A stretch of 64,000 nucleotides of DNA. Source: Caldilineaceae bacterium SB0664_bin_27. Its GTDB lineage: Bacteria > Chloroflexota > Anaerolineae > Caldilineales > Caldilineaceae. A model generated the notes under the pieces. That model was not told the origin of the DNA, searched no databases, and worked only from the letters and a program-made list of their open reading frames with translations. The DNA is taken from assembly GCA_009838625.1 (NCBI GenBank), contig VXRG01000004.1:1-64000 (forward strand), given 5' to 3'. How positions within the stretch are numbered: position 1 is the stretch's first letter; every line of letters begins with the position of its first letter. Both the position numbers and the translations under genes were made by a program. Below, one piece after another: positions 34,735 to 44,894 of this stretch.

Positions 34735-36324
34735 CTAAAGGTCTATGCGCCGCTTAAACAGCCATGTTCCCAACAAAAAGAGGGCAATGCCCTGGCAGAA
34801 AAGTACAAGAATATTGAGTGAGACATCAGGCTGGGAGAGCGAAAGATCCACAAAAGCATCTACGCCCCAGTAGATCAGCGAAAACCTCGCGGCCTGCTCT
34901 GGCAGCGCAAAGCCGAAGGCGCCGCCCAATACGGCGAGGCTGATGTTGATCATGGGCCCAAAGAGCTGGACCTGTTCGGGCGTCTTCGCCAGTCCGACAA
35001 CAAACACGCCGAGACCCGAAACACATAGGGCCAGTGCCGCGGTCACCGCCAGTAAAGCGGTAATGTTGGTACCCCAAATGAATGTAGGCGCGCCGAGAAC
35101 AACAGAAGCGATGAGGGTCAGCGCCGCCATGAGAATGAGAATCTGCAGGAAGACGACGGTCACGTTCCCAAGCAACTTGCCCGCAAGCAAGTAGCTGCGA
35201 GGGGTAGGTGAAACGATCAGTCTTTGCAGCGTCCAGTTTTTGCGCTCTTCATAGATGGAGTTGATGCCGAATACCCCGGTGAACAGCGCAAAGAAGACTG
35301 CCTGTGCTGCGCCTATCGGGACGATAATGCGGGCAAACGGCGGCGCCTCTTGCGACGCGTCCAGGGGCTGCTGGGCGACGGTGGTGTTGTTGGCGCCGGG
35401 CGCGATCAGGCATCCGAGCGGTTCGAGTGCGGTTGCGTCCAAGCCTTGCAATGCGGCCGCTGTTGCAGGCAGGTCCACGGCACTGAGATCGATATCTCCT
35501 CCTGCAAGACTGTCCAACAGCGTATTGACCGACGTTTCCAGCGTGGCGCTGAGCGCGACGTTGACGCGCTCAAACTGATAGACGACCCCTGCCACAATGC
35601 TGTGGAGAATACGGGAAGAGATCGGGCGCCCACTGTTGGCATACACCTCGACGGCCCCGGTCTCGTCAGCGGGTTTTGTGTAGAGCTTGCCGCCCTCATC
35701 GAAGGCAAATTGTGGGACCATTCGCCTGCTGAACCCTGCGGGAATGATAACCGCGGCTGCGAATTCACCGCTGTCGACGGCGGCGCGCGCCTGTTCTGGG
35801 TCTTGAACCGCGGTTGCGTCAAGCAGATCGTCCAGTGACCCTTCGGCGGCAAAATTGGCGGCGCCGGCCTCACCGGACGGATCCAGGAGGCTGCATTCAA
35901 ACTGTGCGACGTCGAATCCGGCTCCGCCGATTGTACTCGTGGAGGTGATAGGTTGAGACAGCAGTATGCCGGACAGGATGTCGCCGAAATTCAGTTCCGA
36001 GCCGTCCTGCAGAAGCGGATTCGGGCCAACGGCGGACTGGTTGGGAGGAAACCCGAAGTCTTCGAGATTAAAGGGAAGGGCATCTAGGTTCGCAAACTGC
36101 TCAGGCAGATTTATGATCTCTTGCAGGTCGACGCCTTCGTCGTGGTTGACTACAGCGACCGGGATTTCGGCAAAGTCAGGAACCTCGGATTCGCCGATTC
36201 CGCCGAAGGCCATCCCGATTATCGTGGACAATACCAGCGGCGTAGCGAACATGAGAAGGATTAGGTTGCGATCGCGAAAGACAATGTAAATCTCTTTCGC
36301 GGTGACTGCGAGAATCTTTCGCAT
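34735..36324 (-). CDS. ABC-2 type transporter permease, longer subunit
   Basis: A 529-residue permease with one N-terminal membrane segment (LILLMFATPLVLSTIIGMAF), a very large extracytoplasmic loop (about residues 40-335), then a five-to-six-segment membrane domain (AVFFALFTGVFGINSIYEERKN) ending in a hydrophobic helix. Compared with its neighbour the outer loop is about 120 residues longer, with Asp/Ala/Leu-rich sequence that may bind cargo or a partner. It sits between the ATPase and the shorter permease in one operon. Confidence 0.9.
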   Translation of the reverse strand: MRKILAVTAKEIYIVFRDRNLILLMFATPLVLSTIIGMAFGGIGESEVPDFAEIPVAVVNHDEGVDLQEIINLPEQFANLDALPFNLEDFGFPPNQSAVGPNPLLQDGSELNFGDILSGILLSQPITSTSTIGGAGFDVAQFECSLLDPSGEAGAANFAAEGSLDDLLDATAVQDPEQARAAVDSGEFAAAVIIPAGFSRRMVPQFAFDEGGKLYTKPADETGAVEVYANSGRPISSRILHSIVAGVVYQFERVNVALSATLETSVNTLLDSLAGGDIDLSAVDLPATAAALQGLDATALEPLGCLIAPGANNTTVAQQPLDASQEAPPFARIIVPIGAAQAVFFALFTGVFGINSIYEERKNWTLQRLIVSPTPRSYLLAGKLLGNVTVVFLQILILMAALTLIASVVLGAPTFIWGTNITALLAVTAALALCVSGLGVFVVGLAKTPEQVQLFGPMINISLAVLGGAFGFALPEQAARFSLIYWGVDAFVDLSLSQPDVSLNILVLFCQGIALFLLGTWLFKRRIDL

Positions 36325-36411
36325 CTTTCAGGGCGGTCTGCGGTGGACGGGAGGTGTGATGGAAACGGGCAGTCAAGACGCGGGCGTCCCCGGGAGCGGC
36401 GGGTCCGGGAG

Positions 36412-37416
<1,005 letters not shown>

Positions 37417-38011
37417 TGCGTCGTCTCATCTGTACATACGGCTGCGGGCTGCGAAAGTTTCGGCAAGTGAAAGATTGCAATACCGGGCTGTGCCAAGTGT
37501 GAGAATATCGCTCACAGCGAACAGAATGTCAAGTGTTGTCGTCTCTTATTGGTGTGCTGAGTTGAGGAGGCCTGCGGTTCGAGGCAAGTGGTTGGCGGCT
37601 TGAGCCAAAATGGGGCGTACAATCACTGCTGGCAGGACAAGCTGCTGGGGAAGAGTGAACAAGGTGGTTAGCAAGGGGGAGGCGTTGCGGTAGCGCAGCC
37701 CCTGCACAAGGGAGGGCCGGAGGCCCGACCGCCCAGAATTGAGAGGAGAGAATGAAGAGTATTGAGAAGAGAGAGCACGGCGCGGGCCTCATTGACTGAC
37801 GGGAAATGGACTGTTCGCCGCGGTTGCGGACGCAGTAGGAACAAGGCGAAATATGCGCGGCTATTTTTTGCTTCCTGGTGGGAAGGGAAGTACAATTGTG
37901 CAGGCAGCCGGCTCCCCTGTGCCGCTGCCTCATTCCATATGTCGATAAGTGACAACGCACGATGTTCTCCAGGCTTGCGTCGGACGGCATCCACCTACCG
38001 GTCATGAAGAA
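37417..38011. other. Divergent intergenic region, about 600 bp
   Basis: No gene is evident between the exporter ATPase and threonine synthase genes. It holds one plus-strand promoter candidate near 37868-37896 and a weak relative of the dispersed element (CCAAAATGGGGCGTACAATC near 37606-37625). I found no T-box or other known riboswitch by eye. Confidence 0.45.
37868..37896 (+). promoter_or_regulatory. Possible promoter for threonine synthase
   Basis: TTGCTT and TACAAT are separated by 17 nt. It lies about 115 nt upstream of the preferred ATG. Confidence 0.35.
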
Positions 38012-39190
38012 ATGACAGCCACCTGTTCGACACTCACACATCTTTCTTGCGGTCGATGTGGTGAGAAGTACGATGCTGAACAGCTGATGAATCTGTGCCC
38101 GGCCTGCGGGAAGCCGCTGCTGGCTCGTTACGATCTTGGGGAAGCGGCGAAGACGCTGACGCGCGAATCTTTGCGGGAGCGTGAGTCTTCATTGTGGCGA
38201 TACGAAGAGGTGCTCCCCATAAGGACGCAGGCGGCGCAGCTCAAACTGGGGGAGGGATGGACGCCCTTGGCCTGCGCGCGTGCGCTTGGCGATGAAATTG
38301 GCTGCCCCGAAACCCTGATCAAAGATGAGTCGCTCAATCCGACCGGCAGCTTCAAGGCGAGAGGACTGGTGATGGCTGTGGGCCGCGCCTACGAGCTGGG
38401 CGCGAGGGAGTTGGCGATTCCGAGCGCGGGCAACGCGGCCGGCGCAATGAGCGCGTATGCCGCCAAAGCAGGGATGCCCGCCCACGTCTATATGCCGCAG
38501 GATGTGCCCGCGGCCTTTCGCGTCGAGTGCAGCAATCTGGGGGCGGAGGTTACGCTGGTTGACGGCCTGATTACCGACTGCGGGGCAAGAGTGCGGGAGA
38601 AGGTCGAAGAGTGCGGCTGGTTTGACGTCAGTACGCTAAAGGAGCCCTACCGGATTGAGGGAAAAAAGACGATGGGCTATGAAGTCGTCGAGCAGTTGGA
38701 CTGGCGTATGCCCGATGTCATCATTTACCCGACCGGCGGCGGCACTGGATTGGTAGGCATGTGGAAGGCATTCGAAGAGATGGAGGAGTTAGGCCTGATC
38801 GGAAGCGAACGGCCGCGGATGGTCAGCGTGCAAAGCGATGGCTGCGCGCCGATGGTGCGGGCATTTGAGCAGGGGGATGAGTTTGCCGAGGCCTGGGAAG
38901 GCGCCAAGACGGTTGCCGACGGCTTGCGCGTGCCTGCCGCGGTGGGAGACTTCTTGATTCTTGAGGCAGTGCGGGAAAGCGGTGGCACTGCCCTTGCGGT
39001 CAGCGACGAAGAAATGCTCTGCAGCGCCAAACAGATGGGGCGGCATACGGGTGTTTTCCCGGCCCCGGAAGGCGCGGCCACACTGGCCGGTCAGAAATTG
39101 CTGCTGGAGTCGGGCTGGCTGCAGGGAGACGAGACCGTGGTCCTGTTCAACACCGGCAGCGGGTTGAAATATGCCCATTTGTGGTCATAG
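38012..39190 (+). CDS. thrC: Threonine synthase
   Basis: A 392-residue PLP enzyme that makes threonine from O-phosphohomoserine. An N-terminal zinc-ribbon-like part has CGRCG and CPACG, as in many thrC proteins of this clade. The PLP lysine is in NPTGSFKARG, the phosphate-binding turn in IYPTGGGTGLVGMW, and the C-terminus has NTGSGLKY. The ORF reaches back to 37949, but the ATG at 38012 places the zinc ribbon at the usual position. A chaperonin paralog follows after about 80 bp. Confidence 0.92.
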   Translation: MTATCSTLTHLSCGRCGEKYDAEQLMNLCPACGKPLLARYDLGEAAKTLTRESLRERESSLWRYEEVLPIRTQAAQLKLGEGWTPLACARALGDEIGCPETLIKDESLNPTGSFKARGLVMAVGRAYELGARELAIPSAGNAAGAMSAYAAKAGMPAHVYMPQDVPAAFRVECSNLGAEVTLVDGLITDCGARVREKVEECGWFDVSTLKEPYRIEGKKTMGYEVVEQLDWRMPDVIIYPTGGGTGLVGMWKAFEEMEELGLIGSERPRMVSVQSDGCAPMVRAFEQGDEFAEAWEGAKTVADGLRVPAAVGDFLILEAVRESGGTALAVSDEEMLCSAKQMGRHTGVFPAPEGAATLAGQKLLLESGWLQGDETVVLFNTGSGLKYAHLWS

Positions 39191-39268
39191 TCTTGAATGC
39201 GAAGCACTTGAAAGAGGGACGATCCGGACGAAGAGCCAAAGCACACGGAAGATAATCGAGGTGTAAAG

Positions 39269-40897
39269 TTGGAACGCATCAAAAACTACAGGGCCGCAGT
39301 CGCCGGCCCGGAAGAGACCCATGAAAGTCTGAGCAGCGGCATCAACAGCATCGCCGATCTGCTGGCGCCGACCCTCGGCCCGATTGGCGGGCATGTGGTG
39401 CATGAGCGGGACGGCACGCGCGGGCCGGAGCTGCTGGACGACGCGGCGACTGCAGTACGCCGTATTCTCAGCCTGGGTGACCCGAAAGTGGATGTCGGCG
39501 CGATGCTCATGCGTCACATCGTTTGGCGGATCGCCGGGCAGGTGGGGGACGGCGGAACGGCCACGGCCCTCCTGACGCGGGAAATCTACCACCAGGCCTT
39601 GAAGATGTTAACGGCCGGTATTGGATACAGAGAACTGGAAATCGGTCTGCAAGCGGCCACGGCGGCCATTTGCCAGGAACTGACCGAAATGGCCGCACCG
39701 GTCGAAACCGAAGACGACCTCGCTGTGGTGGCCCTGACCGTTGTCAAGGACCGGGACCTGGCTGCGACGATCGGCGAACTGAGCTACCTGCTGGGTCCGG
39801 ACGCGCGCGTTTCGGTGGAGAAGTTTGTAGCGCCTTTTCTGGCGCGTGAATATCATGCAGGCGCCAATTACAAAGCCGAGATCGCCAGTTTCCACCTCTA
39901 CACGGACCCGATTCGCAAATGGGCCATCTACGGTGATTCCACGATTGCCCTGGTCGATGACACGCTTTCGGAGGCGGCTGAAACGGTTGCGCTGATCGAG
40001 GCGGCGATGAAGATGGGGAAGAAGTCTCTTGTCATTATTGCCTCCCATATCAAGGAGGAGGCGCTGCATGTGATGGTGCGCAACCAGACCGAGGAGAAGA
40101 AGAAGATTTCGATTCTCGGCATTCAGTTGAAGGAAATCGGCGACCCGAGACGGATGGCCTTCCAGGACCTGACCACGCTGACGGGAGCCAATATCCTTGG
40201 CCGCAACTACTATGCCTACGCAGCCAATGCCAAAGAAGCCGATCTGGGCGAAGCGATGCGTGTACAGGTTGACCGCAAAATGATGCAGCTTCAGCCGTAC
40301 CAGAGCCGCATTGCCGAAATGCAGGAGACGGTCGATCAGCTTCGGACCCGGCTTGAGGGCCTGCGGGTTGATGATGAAGAACGCGACGAAATTATCAACC
40401 GCATCGCTGCGCTCACGGGCGGCATGGGCGTCCTGAAGGTGGGCACCAACCTCAAGCATGAGCGCGACATTGTATCGGCCCTGTCGGAGCGGGCGCTCAC
40501 CGCAGTCTCGCAGGCTCACAGGACCGGGGTTGTACCGGGAGGCGGGGCAGCGTTCGTCCACGCGCGCAGTGCGCTGGACAAGCTCGAGATGGATGGAGAA
40601 GAGAACGTTGGCGTCAAGGTGCTGTATGACTCTCTGAGCGCGCCTTTCCTGCAGATCGTCCAGAACTCGGGCATTGAATCCCCTTCGGTGGCGGCCATCC
40701 GGCTGGAAGAGGCCGGGCCGGCTCACGCGTATGATGTTGTCAAGAAGCAGCTTGTCAATGCTAAGGAAACGGGCCTGGTGGATGTAACGGGAGTGCAGTC
40801 CGCGGTGCTGGAAACGGCCGTCAGCGGAGCGTTGATGGCACTGGGCACCAACACGATAGTATTCCACCGCGAACCAACAGAAAGCATGGAACCGTAA
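39269..40897 (+). CDS. Divergent GroEL/Cpn60 paralog lacking the catalytic Asp398
   Basis: A 542-residue chaperonin-family protein, starting at TTG with GAGGTG 5 nt upstream. Equatorial elements are clear (LAPTLGPIGGHVV; GQVGDGGTATALL; GVVPGGGAA; NVGVKVLYDSLSAPFLQI), and the apical domain is recognisable (GKKSLVIIASHIKEEAL; RMAFQDLTTLTGANIL). An ungapped alignment from KVG to GGG with E. coli GroEL, recalled from memory, puts Arg at the Asp398 position needed for ATP hydrolysis. The Asp52 and Asp87 positions are kept, but GDGTTT became GDGGTA. The Gly/Met-rich tail is absent. It is coupled to a propeller gene. A slow or non-cycling ring, or a partner for true GroEL, is inference. Confidence 0.85.
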   Translation: MERIKNYRAAVAGPEETHESLSSGINSIADLLAPTLGPIGGHVVHERDGTRGPELLDDAATAVRRILSLGDPKVDVGAMLMRHIVWRIAGQVGDGGTATALLTREIYHQALKMLTAGIGYRELEIGLQAATAAICQELTEMAAPVETEDDLAVVALTVVKDRDLAATIGELSYLLGPDARVSVEKFVAPFLAREYHAGANYKAEIASFHLYTDPIRKWAIYGDSTIALVDDTLSEAAETVALIEAAMKMGKKSLVIIASHIKEEALHVMVRNQTEEKKKISILGIQLKEIGDPRRMAFQDLTTLTGANILGRNYYAYAANAKEADLGEAMRVQVDRKMMQLQPYQSRIAEMQETVDQLRTRLEGLRVDDEERDEIINRIAALTGGMGVLKVGTNLKHERDIVSALSERALTAVSQAHRTGVVPGGGAAFVHARSALDKLEMDGEENVGVKVLYDSLSAPFLQIVQNSGIESPSVAAIRLEEAGPAHAYDVVKKQLVNAKETGLVDVTGVQSAVLETAVSGALMALGTNTIVFHREPTESMEP

Positions 40898-40900
40898 ACG

Positions 40901-41797
40901 ATGTCGATCATTCTCTCCCTATCAGAATATGAAGGAAGTATTTGGGCAGCCGGCCCGTATGGCCTGTTTGCCGTTGGCGAGGAGGAGCTGACGCCCACTC
41001 CCCAGCCGCAGGAAAGGCTGACCGCGGCCTGCAGCCTGGGGGATCGCATTTTCACCGGCGGGGCGCCATTTGGCGTGGCCTATCTTCTGGACACTGCGGA
41101 ACAATGGCAGGCGGCCTGGCAAGAGGGCGCGGAATCGGCCGTGCTCACTTTTGCCTCATCGCCGGACTACGACGACTCGGGCGTTATCCTGGCCGGCAGC
41201 GAGGGTGACGGCGTGCTCCGCACTCGCGATCGGGGCCTCCGCTGGATGCCTAGCAACTTTGGTTTGCGAAACCTGACCGTTCTGACGCTTGCGTGGGCGC
41301 CGCCGATGGAGGAGGACGCATGGCCCCGTTGGCAGGTGGTTTTCGCTGGAACGGAGGAGGGCATCTACCGTTCGCCCAATGCCGGGCTGGGGTGGAAGCG
41401 CAGCAGCTCCGCTGACGCAGCCTACCAGACTGTTGCGGTTGCGCCTGACGTGCATTGCAGCGGACTGGTGCTGGCGGGAACAGAGGAAGGCGGACTTTGG
41501 CGGTCGACGGACGGGGGCCGCACTTTTGCCGCCGTGGACGGCGCGCCGGAACAGGTGAACTCGCTCGTCGCCCTGGCAAACGGGGACGGCAGTTCGACCA
41601 AGTGGCTGCTAAGCGATGACACGCAGTTGTGGAGCTCGCAGGACGGCGCGGCCTGGACTCCCGTTTCGGACAGCACGCCTGCCCTCTGCATGCTGGAAGT
41701 GGACGGCAGCGTCTACGTTGGCGGGGAAAACGGGGTCACCGTGGTAGACAGCGCCAGCCTGCAGGTTGAGAGGCAGTTGCAGATTCCGGCCATGTAG
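40901..41797 (+). CDS. BNR/YCF48-like beta-propeller protein coupled to chaperonin paralog
   Basis: A 298-residue protein without signal peptide, so probably cytosolic. It has at least three Asp-box repeats: GVLRTRDRGLRWMPSN, GIYRSPNAGLGWKRSS and GLWRSTDGGRTF, each after an 'AGTEEG' strand, plus weaker repeats at both ends. Together they suggest a six- or seven-bladed propeller. It begins 3 bp after the chaperonin paralog stop, so the two are likely translated together and may interact. I know of no defined function for this pair. Confidence 0.8.
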   Translation: MSIILSLSEYEGSIWAAGPYGLFAVGEEELTPTPQPQERLTAACSLGDRIFTGGAPFGVAYLLDTAEQWQAAWQEGAESAVLTFASSPDYDDSGVILAGSEGDGVLRTRDRGLRWMPSNFGLRNLTVLTLAWAPPMEEDAWPRWQVVFAGTEEGIYRSPNAGLGWKRSSSADAAYQTVAVAPDVHCSGLVLAGTEEGGLWRSTDGGRTFAAVDGAPEQVNSLVALANGDGSSTKWLLSDDTQLWSSQDGAAWTPVSDSTPALCMLEVDGSVYVGGENGVTVVDSASLQVERQLQIPAM

Positions 41798-41823
41798 CAG
41801 GTAGTTGGCGCCGTTTGTAGCCT

Positions 41824-41884
41824 CCCGCCGACCTATAGAGCCGGGCCTCATTGGGGGGTCTGGCACGCCGGGCGGCGGGTTTTT
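41824..41884 (+). terminator. Possible terminator after the chaperonin-propeller unit
   Basis: CCCGCCG and CGGCGGG form a 7-bp stem around a 42-nt loop and are followed by five T residues. The long loop weakens the call, but the position after a gene pair fits. Confidence 0.4.
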
Positions 41885-42045
41885 CACGTCTCGGAGGACG
41901 CTTTCGCGCCTCTGCCTTGCAAAGACGATAGCACGCGCAGGCGGGACGCGGCCGCAGCTGGTCAGGTGCGCCGACGCGCGAAAGATGGCACTCCCCTTTC
42001 AAACATCCGCAAACGTTCAGACATCTGTACAATCTGGAGTCCTCC

Positions 42046-43119
42046 ATGCTTCTCATTGACGCCCACCTCGATCTGGCGATGAACGCGCTGCAGGGCAACC
42101 GGGACCTGACGCGTTCGGTCTATACGATTCGGACAACTGAACAGAAGAACAGCGGCAAGGGACAAGGTTACGGTACGGTTGCCTTTCCGGAGATGCGCAA
42201 GGGCCGGGTCGCGCTCAGTTTCGCGACCGCGATCGCGCGCTCGACGGGACGTCCCGCCCCGAACATCGACTACGATCATCCTACCCAGGCCAGCGCGATC
42301 GCGCAGGGTCATCTGGCCTACTACCGGGGGTTGGAGGATCTGGGGATCGTGCGCGTCATCACGACCGGGAGCGAGTTGGACAAGCACTGGAATGAATGGA
42401 CGGCATGGGAGGACGCGGGAGGCGAGGAGCCGCCGCTCGGTTTTGTGCTCTCGATGGAGGGGGCCGATCCGATCTTGTCGCCGGAGCATGTCGAGTTTTG
42501 GTACGAGGCCGGGCTCCGTGCAATCGGTCCTTCTCATTACGGGCCCAACCGCTACGCGGGCGGCACGGGGACGGAACTCGGACTGGGCGAGATGGGTCCG
42601 GCCCTGCTGCGGGAAATGGAGCGGCTGGGGATCATGTTGGACCTGACGCACTTGTCTGATGAGTCATTTTGGCAGGCGCTGGAGATCTACAATGGCCCGG
42701 TTCTGGCCAGCCACAACAACTGCCGGGCAATCGTCCCGCACCAGCGCCAGTTCAGCGACGAGCAGCTGCGCGCCATTATCGAACGCGGTGGCGTCGTCGG
42801 CATGGCGATGGACGTCTGGATGATGTCGACGAAGTGGCGGGGTGGCCAGGCGTGGAACTACGATATTATGCTGGAAGATATGGTGCCCCACATCGATCAC
42901 ATATGCGAACTGGCGGGCAACGCCAACAACATCGCCATAGGCACCGATCTTGACGGCGGTTTCGGCCGCGAGCAGTCTCCGGCCGATTTGGACACGATCG
43001 CCGATCTGCAGCGGATCCCGGAGCTGTTGCGCGGCAACGGATATTCAGAGGATGATATTGCGGCGATCTGTCATGGGAACTGGCTGCGCCTCTTGGGGGA
43101 GGCGCTTGGGGGCACGTAA
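42046..43119 (+). CDS. Membrane dipeptidase family protein (peptidase M19)
   Basis: A 357-residue zinc dipeptidase-like enzyme. Metal-site segments are present: DAHLDLAMN near the N-terminus, SMEGADPIL (bridging Glu), LDLTHLSDESF, ASHNNCRAI and IGTDLDGGFG. Bacterial members cleave dipeptides, often with a D-residue. No signal peptide is visible, so it is probably cytosolic. The cytochrome gene starts at the very next base after its stop. Confidence 0.93.
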   Translation: MLLIDAHLDLAMNALQGNRDLTRSVYTIRTTEQKNSGKGQGYGTVAFPEMRKGRVALSFATAIARSTGRPAPNIDYDHPTQASAIAQGHLAYYRGLEDLGIVRVITTGSELDKHWNEWTAWEDAGGEEPPLGFVLSMEGADPILSPEHVEFWYEAGLRAIGPSHYGPNRYAGGTGTELGLGEMGPALLREMERLGIMLDLTHLSDESFWQALEIYNGPVLASHNNCRAIVPHQRQFSDEQLRAIIERGGVVGMAMDVWMMSTKWRGGQAWNYDIMLEDMVPHIDHICELAGNANNIAIGTDLDGGFGREQSPADLDTIADLQRIPELLRGNGYSEDDIAAICHGNWLRLLGEALGGT

Positions 43120-43644
43120 ATGATACGCGGGACTCTTCTTTCCTTGAGCCTTGCGTCGGCGCTGGTCATTTTGGCATGCGGTCCTTCCGGGGGTGAAGAG
43201 AGCGGCCAACCGTTGCAGAGCGAAGCCCCGACCGTAGAAGTTACAGCAACTCCGACCGAGGTCAGCCTTCCCCAGGTTGACGGGCCTGTGGATGGGGCAG
43301 ACGTTTCCAACACACAGTTGGTTGCGCTGGGTGAAATCCTCTACCAGCAGTATTGCGCCTCCTGCCACGGCGCGGAGCTTGAGGGGCAAGCGAATTGGAA
43401 GATACGGGATGAAAACGGATTCCTACCTGCCCCTCCGCATGATGAGACCGGACACACCTGGCATCACCCTGACGAGCAGCTGTTTGAGATCACAAAGATT
43501 GGAACGGAGGCTTACGTAGGCAGTGGATACCGGAGCAATATGATCGGCTTCGGCGATCAGCTTGACGACACTGAGATCTGGGCCGTATTGGCCTACATCA
43601 AGAGCCAGTGGCCGGCGAGAACTCAAAGGGCGCAACCCAAATAG
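43120..43644 (+). CDS. c-type cytochrome lipoprotein
   Basis: A 174-residue exported cytochrome. The signal peptide ends in a lipobox (VILAC), followed by a Thr/Pro/Glu-rich spacer and a heme domain with CASCH and a candidate axial Met in YRSNMIGFGDQL. The terminal helix (DTEIWAVLAYIKSQWP) is typical of class I cytochromes c. It is likely lipid-anchored on the outer face and shuttles electrons. It abuts the dipeptidase gene with no spacer, suggesting one transcript but no obvious shared function. Confidence 0.9.
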   Translation: MIRGTLLSLSLASALVILACGPSGGEESGQPLQSEAPTVEVTATPTEVSLPQVDGPVDGADVSNTQLVALGEILYQQYCASCHGAELEGQANWKIRDENGFLPAPPHDETGHTWHHPDEQLFEITKIGTEAYVGSGYRSNMIGFGDQLDDTEIWAVLAYIKSQWPARTQRAQPK

Positions 43645-43742
43645 GTTGGTCTGATCCTGTAACGAGAGAACGCTGGCGGGCAAGTGTAATCTATGAATTG
43701 CCAAAGAGCTGCAGTGGAGTGCCGAAACGGGGGGGCGAGAAG

Positions 43743-44039
43743 ATGACTACCAGGACAGTTCAGGATCTACAGTTTGCCGTTTCTCAACTCTCGGCGCACG
43801 AACTGGCTCGATTCAGGGCATGGTTCGAGGAATTTGAGGCTAAGATTTGGGATGAGAAATTTGAAGAAGATGTCAAGAGTGGGAAACTGGAACATCTCGC
43901 CGAACAAGCCATTGCCGATTTGCGAGCAGGGAATTGCAAAGAGCTGTATGACATTTCGCCAACCCTGAATTTTGGCAACGATATCAAAATCTGCCAAGAG
44001 ATGTTCAACAGTTTGCTGACAGAAACTTCGAGTTGCTAA
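43743..44039 (+). CDS. Antitoxin-like protein with frameshifted C-terminus
   Basis: A 98-residue ORF; the ATG at 43743 follows GGGGGGCGAGAAG, so the longer ORF start is rejected. Residues 1-67 (LSAHELARFRAWFEEFEAKI; ADLRAGNCKEL) resemble antitoxins paired with RelE-like toxins, which normally end near that KEL. Here the frame runs on for about 30 further residues read from the wrong frame of the following toxin gene. A small deletion at the junction explains this. The N-terminal part could still fold. Confidence 0.6.
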   Translation: MTTRTVQDLQFAVSQLSAHELARFRAWFEEFEAKIWDEKFEEDVKSGKLEHLAEQAIADLRAGNCKELYDISPTLNFGNDIKICQEMFNSLLTETSSC

Positions 44040-44100
44040 AACGAAACGCCAGACATCCCTCATTAAGCCTGAAGAAGGTCGGCAGGTACTGGTCAGTACC
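43950..44100 (+). pseudogene. Truncated RelE-like toxin gene remnant
   Basis: In a frame one step from the antitoxin ORF the DNA reads HFANPEFWQRYQNLPRDVQQ then FELLKRNARHPSLSLKKVG and RYWSV. This is the N-terminal half of a family of small RelE-like toxins. There is no intact start (about 2 nt seem lost at the antitoxin-toxin junction), and similarity stops after RYWSV, about 40 residues short. The gene is broken at both ends. Confidence 0.7.
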
Positions 44101-44131
44101 ATTTCATAAGAGGAAACGGGAGACAATACAA

Positions 44132-44512
44132 ATGCGCAAGGAAGTACACACTGAGAAAGGGGCGCCGCCCGCGGGCATCTATTCGCAGGGCATCGTGGCC
44201 GACGGTCCGGTCGCCTACATCGCCGGTCAAGGGCCGCTTGACCCTGCCACAGGCCAGCGCGTCGAAGGCGGATTTCGCGAACAGGCGACGCGCGTATTCG
44301 ACAATTTGACGATCCTGCTGGAAGAGGCGGGAACGTCGTGGGAGCACGTGACGAAGGTCGGTGTCTTTCTGGCCGACCTGAGCGACTTTGCCGAGATGAA
44401 TGAGGTCTACGAGCAGTATGTCACCAAGCCGTATCCGGCGCGGACGACGATCGGCTGCCAATTGCCGAACATTTTGCTCGAGGTCGATTGTATCGCGGTG
44501 GTGCCGGAGTAG
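44132..44512 (+). CDS. RidA family protein
   Basis: A 126-residue RidA/YjgF/UK114 protein. Members hydrolyse reactive enamine/imine intermediates or act in related small-molecule steps. It has IYSQGIVADGPVAYIAGQGP, TRVFDNLTILLEEAG and VGVFLADLSDFAEMNEVYEQ, with the conserved late Arg in YPARTTIGC. The track ORF starts inside the toxin remnant; the ATG at 44132 with GGGAG about 9 nt upstream is the real start. A PLP aminotransferase lies two genes downstream, a plausible source of enamines. Confidence 0.93.
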   Translation: MRKEVHTEKGAPPAGIYSQGIVADGPVAYIAGQGPLDPATGQRVEGGFREQATRVFDNLTILLEEAGTSWEHVTKVGVFLADLSDFAEMNEVYEQYVTKPYPARTTIGCQLPNILLEVDCIAVVPE

Positions 44513-44562
44513 AGGCAGCGGACCTTGATTTGGCAAGCAGTAGAGTGCAATAGGAGTGAACG

Positions 44563-44856
44563 ATGACCTTTGACGAATTCAAAGCGAGCCTTTCTGATGA
44601 CGCCCCGCCAGCCGATGTAGGCGCGCCGCTGGTGGCCCTGTGGATGGAGGCGGGGGACGACTGGGACGGCGCCCACGACGCATTGCAGGGGCAACCGGAC
44701 TTAAATGGTTCGGCCTGGGTACATGCCTATCTGCACCGGGTTGAAGGCGATATACCCAATGCCAATCACTGGTATCAACGCGCCCAGAAACCGCCCAGCA
44801 GTGCTTCTCTGCCTGAAGAGTGGGAAGAGATCGCCCGCGCCCTCATACAGGGATAA
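44563..44856 (+). CDS. Conserved small hypothetical protein
   Basis: A 97-residue cytosolic protein. The segment AWVHAYLHRVEGDIPNANHW and the following YQRAQKP resemble a small conserved family in several phyla with tetratricopeptide-like helical character; I know no function. It lies between the RidA-like and aminotransferase genes, on the same strand and with short spacing. Confidence 0.7.
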   Translation: MTFDEFKASLSDDAPPADVGAPLVALWMEAGDDWDGAHDALQGQPDLNGSAWVHAYLHRVEGDIPNANHWYQRAQKPPSSASLPEEWEEIARALIQG

Positions 44857-44894
44857 CTGATTCAAACAAGACTGCGGCCGTTCCATCGGGAAAC

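Noticed and set aside
39608-40867. 419-residue minus-strand ORF
   Set aside because: It is antisense to the chaperonin paralog over its whole length and has no domain; long antisense frames are common in high-GC DNA.
43608-43742. Upstream extension of the antitoxin-like ORF
   Set aside because: It overlaps the cytochrome gene end and lies before a strong ribosome-binding site at 43730-43742.
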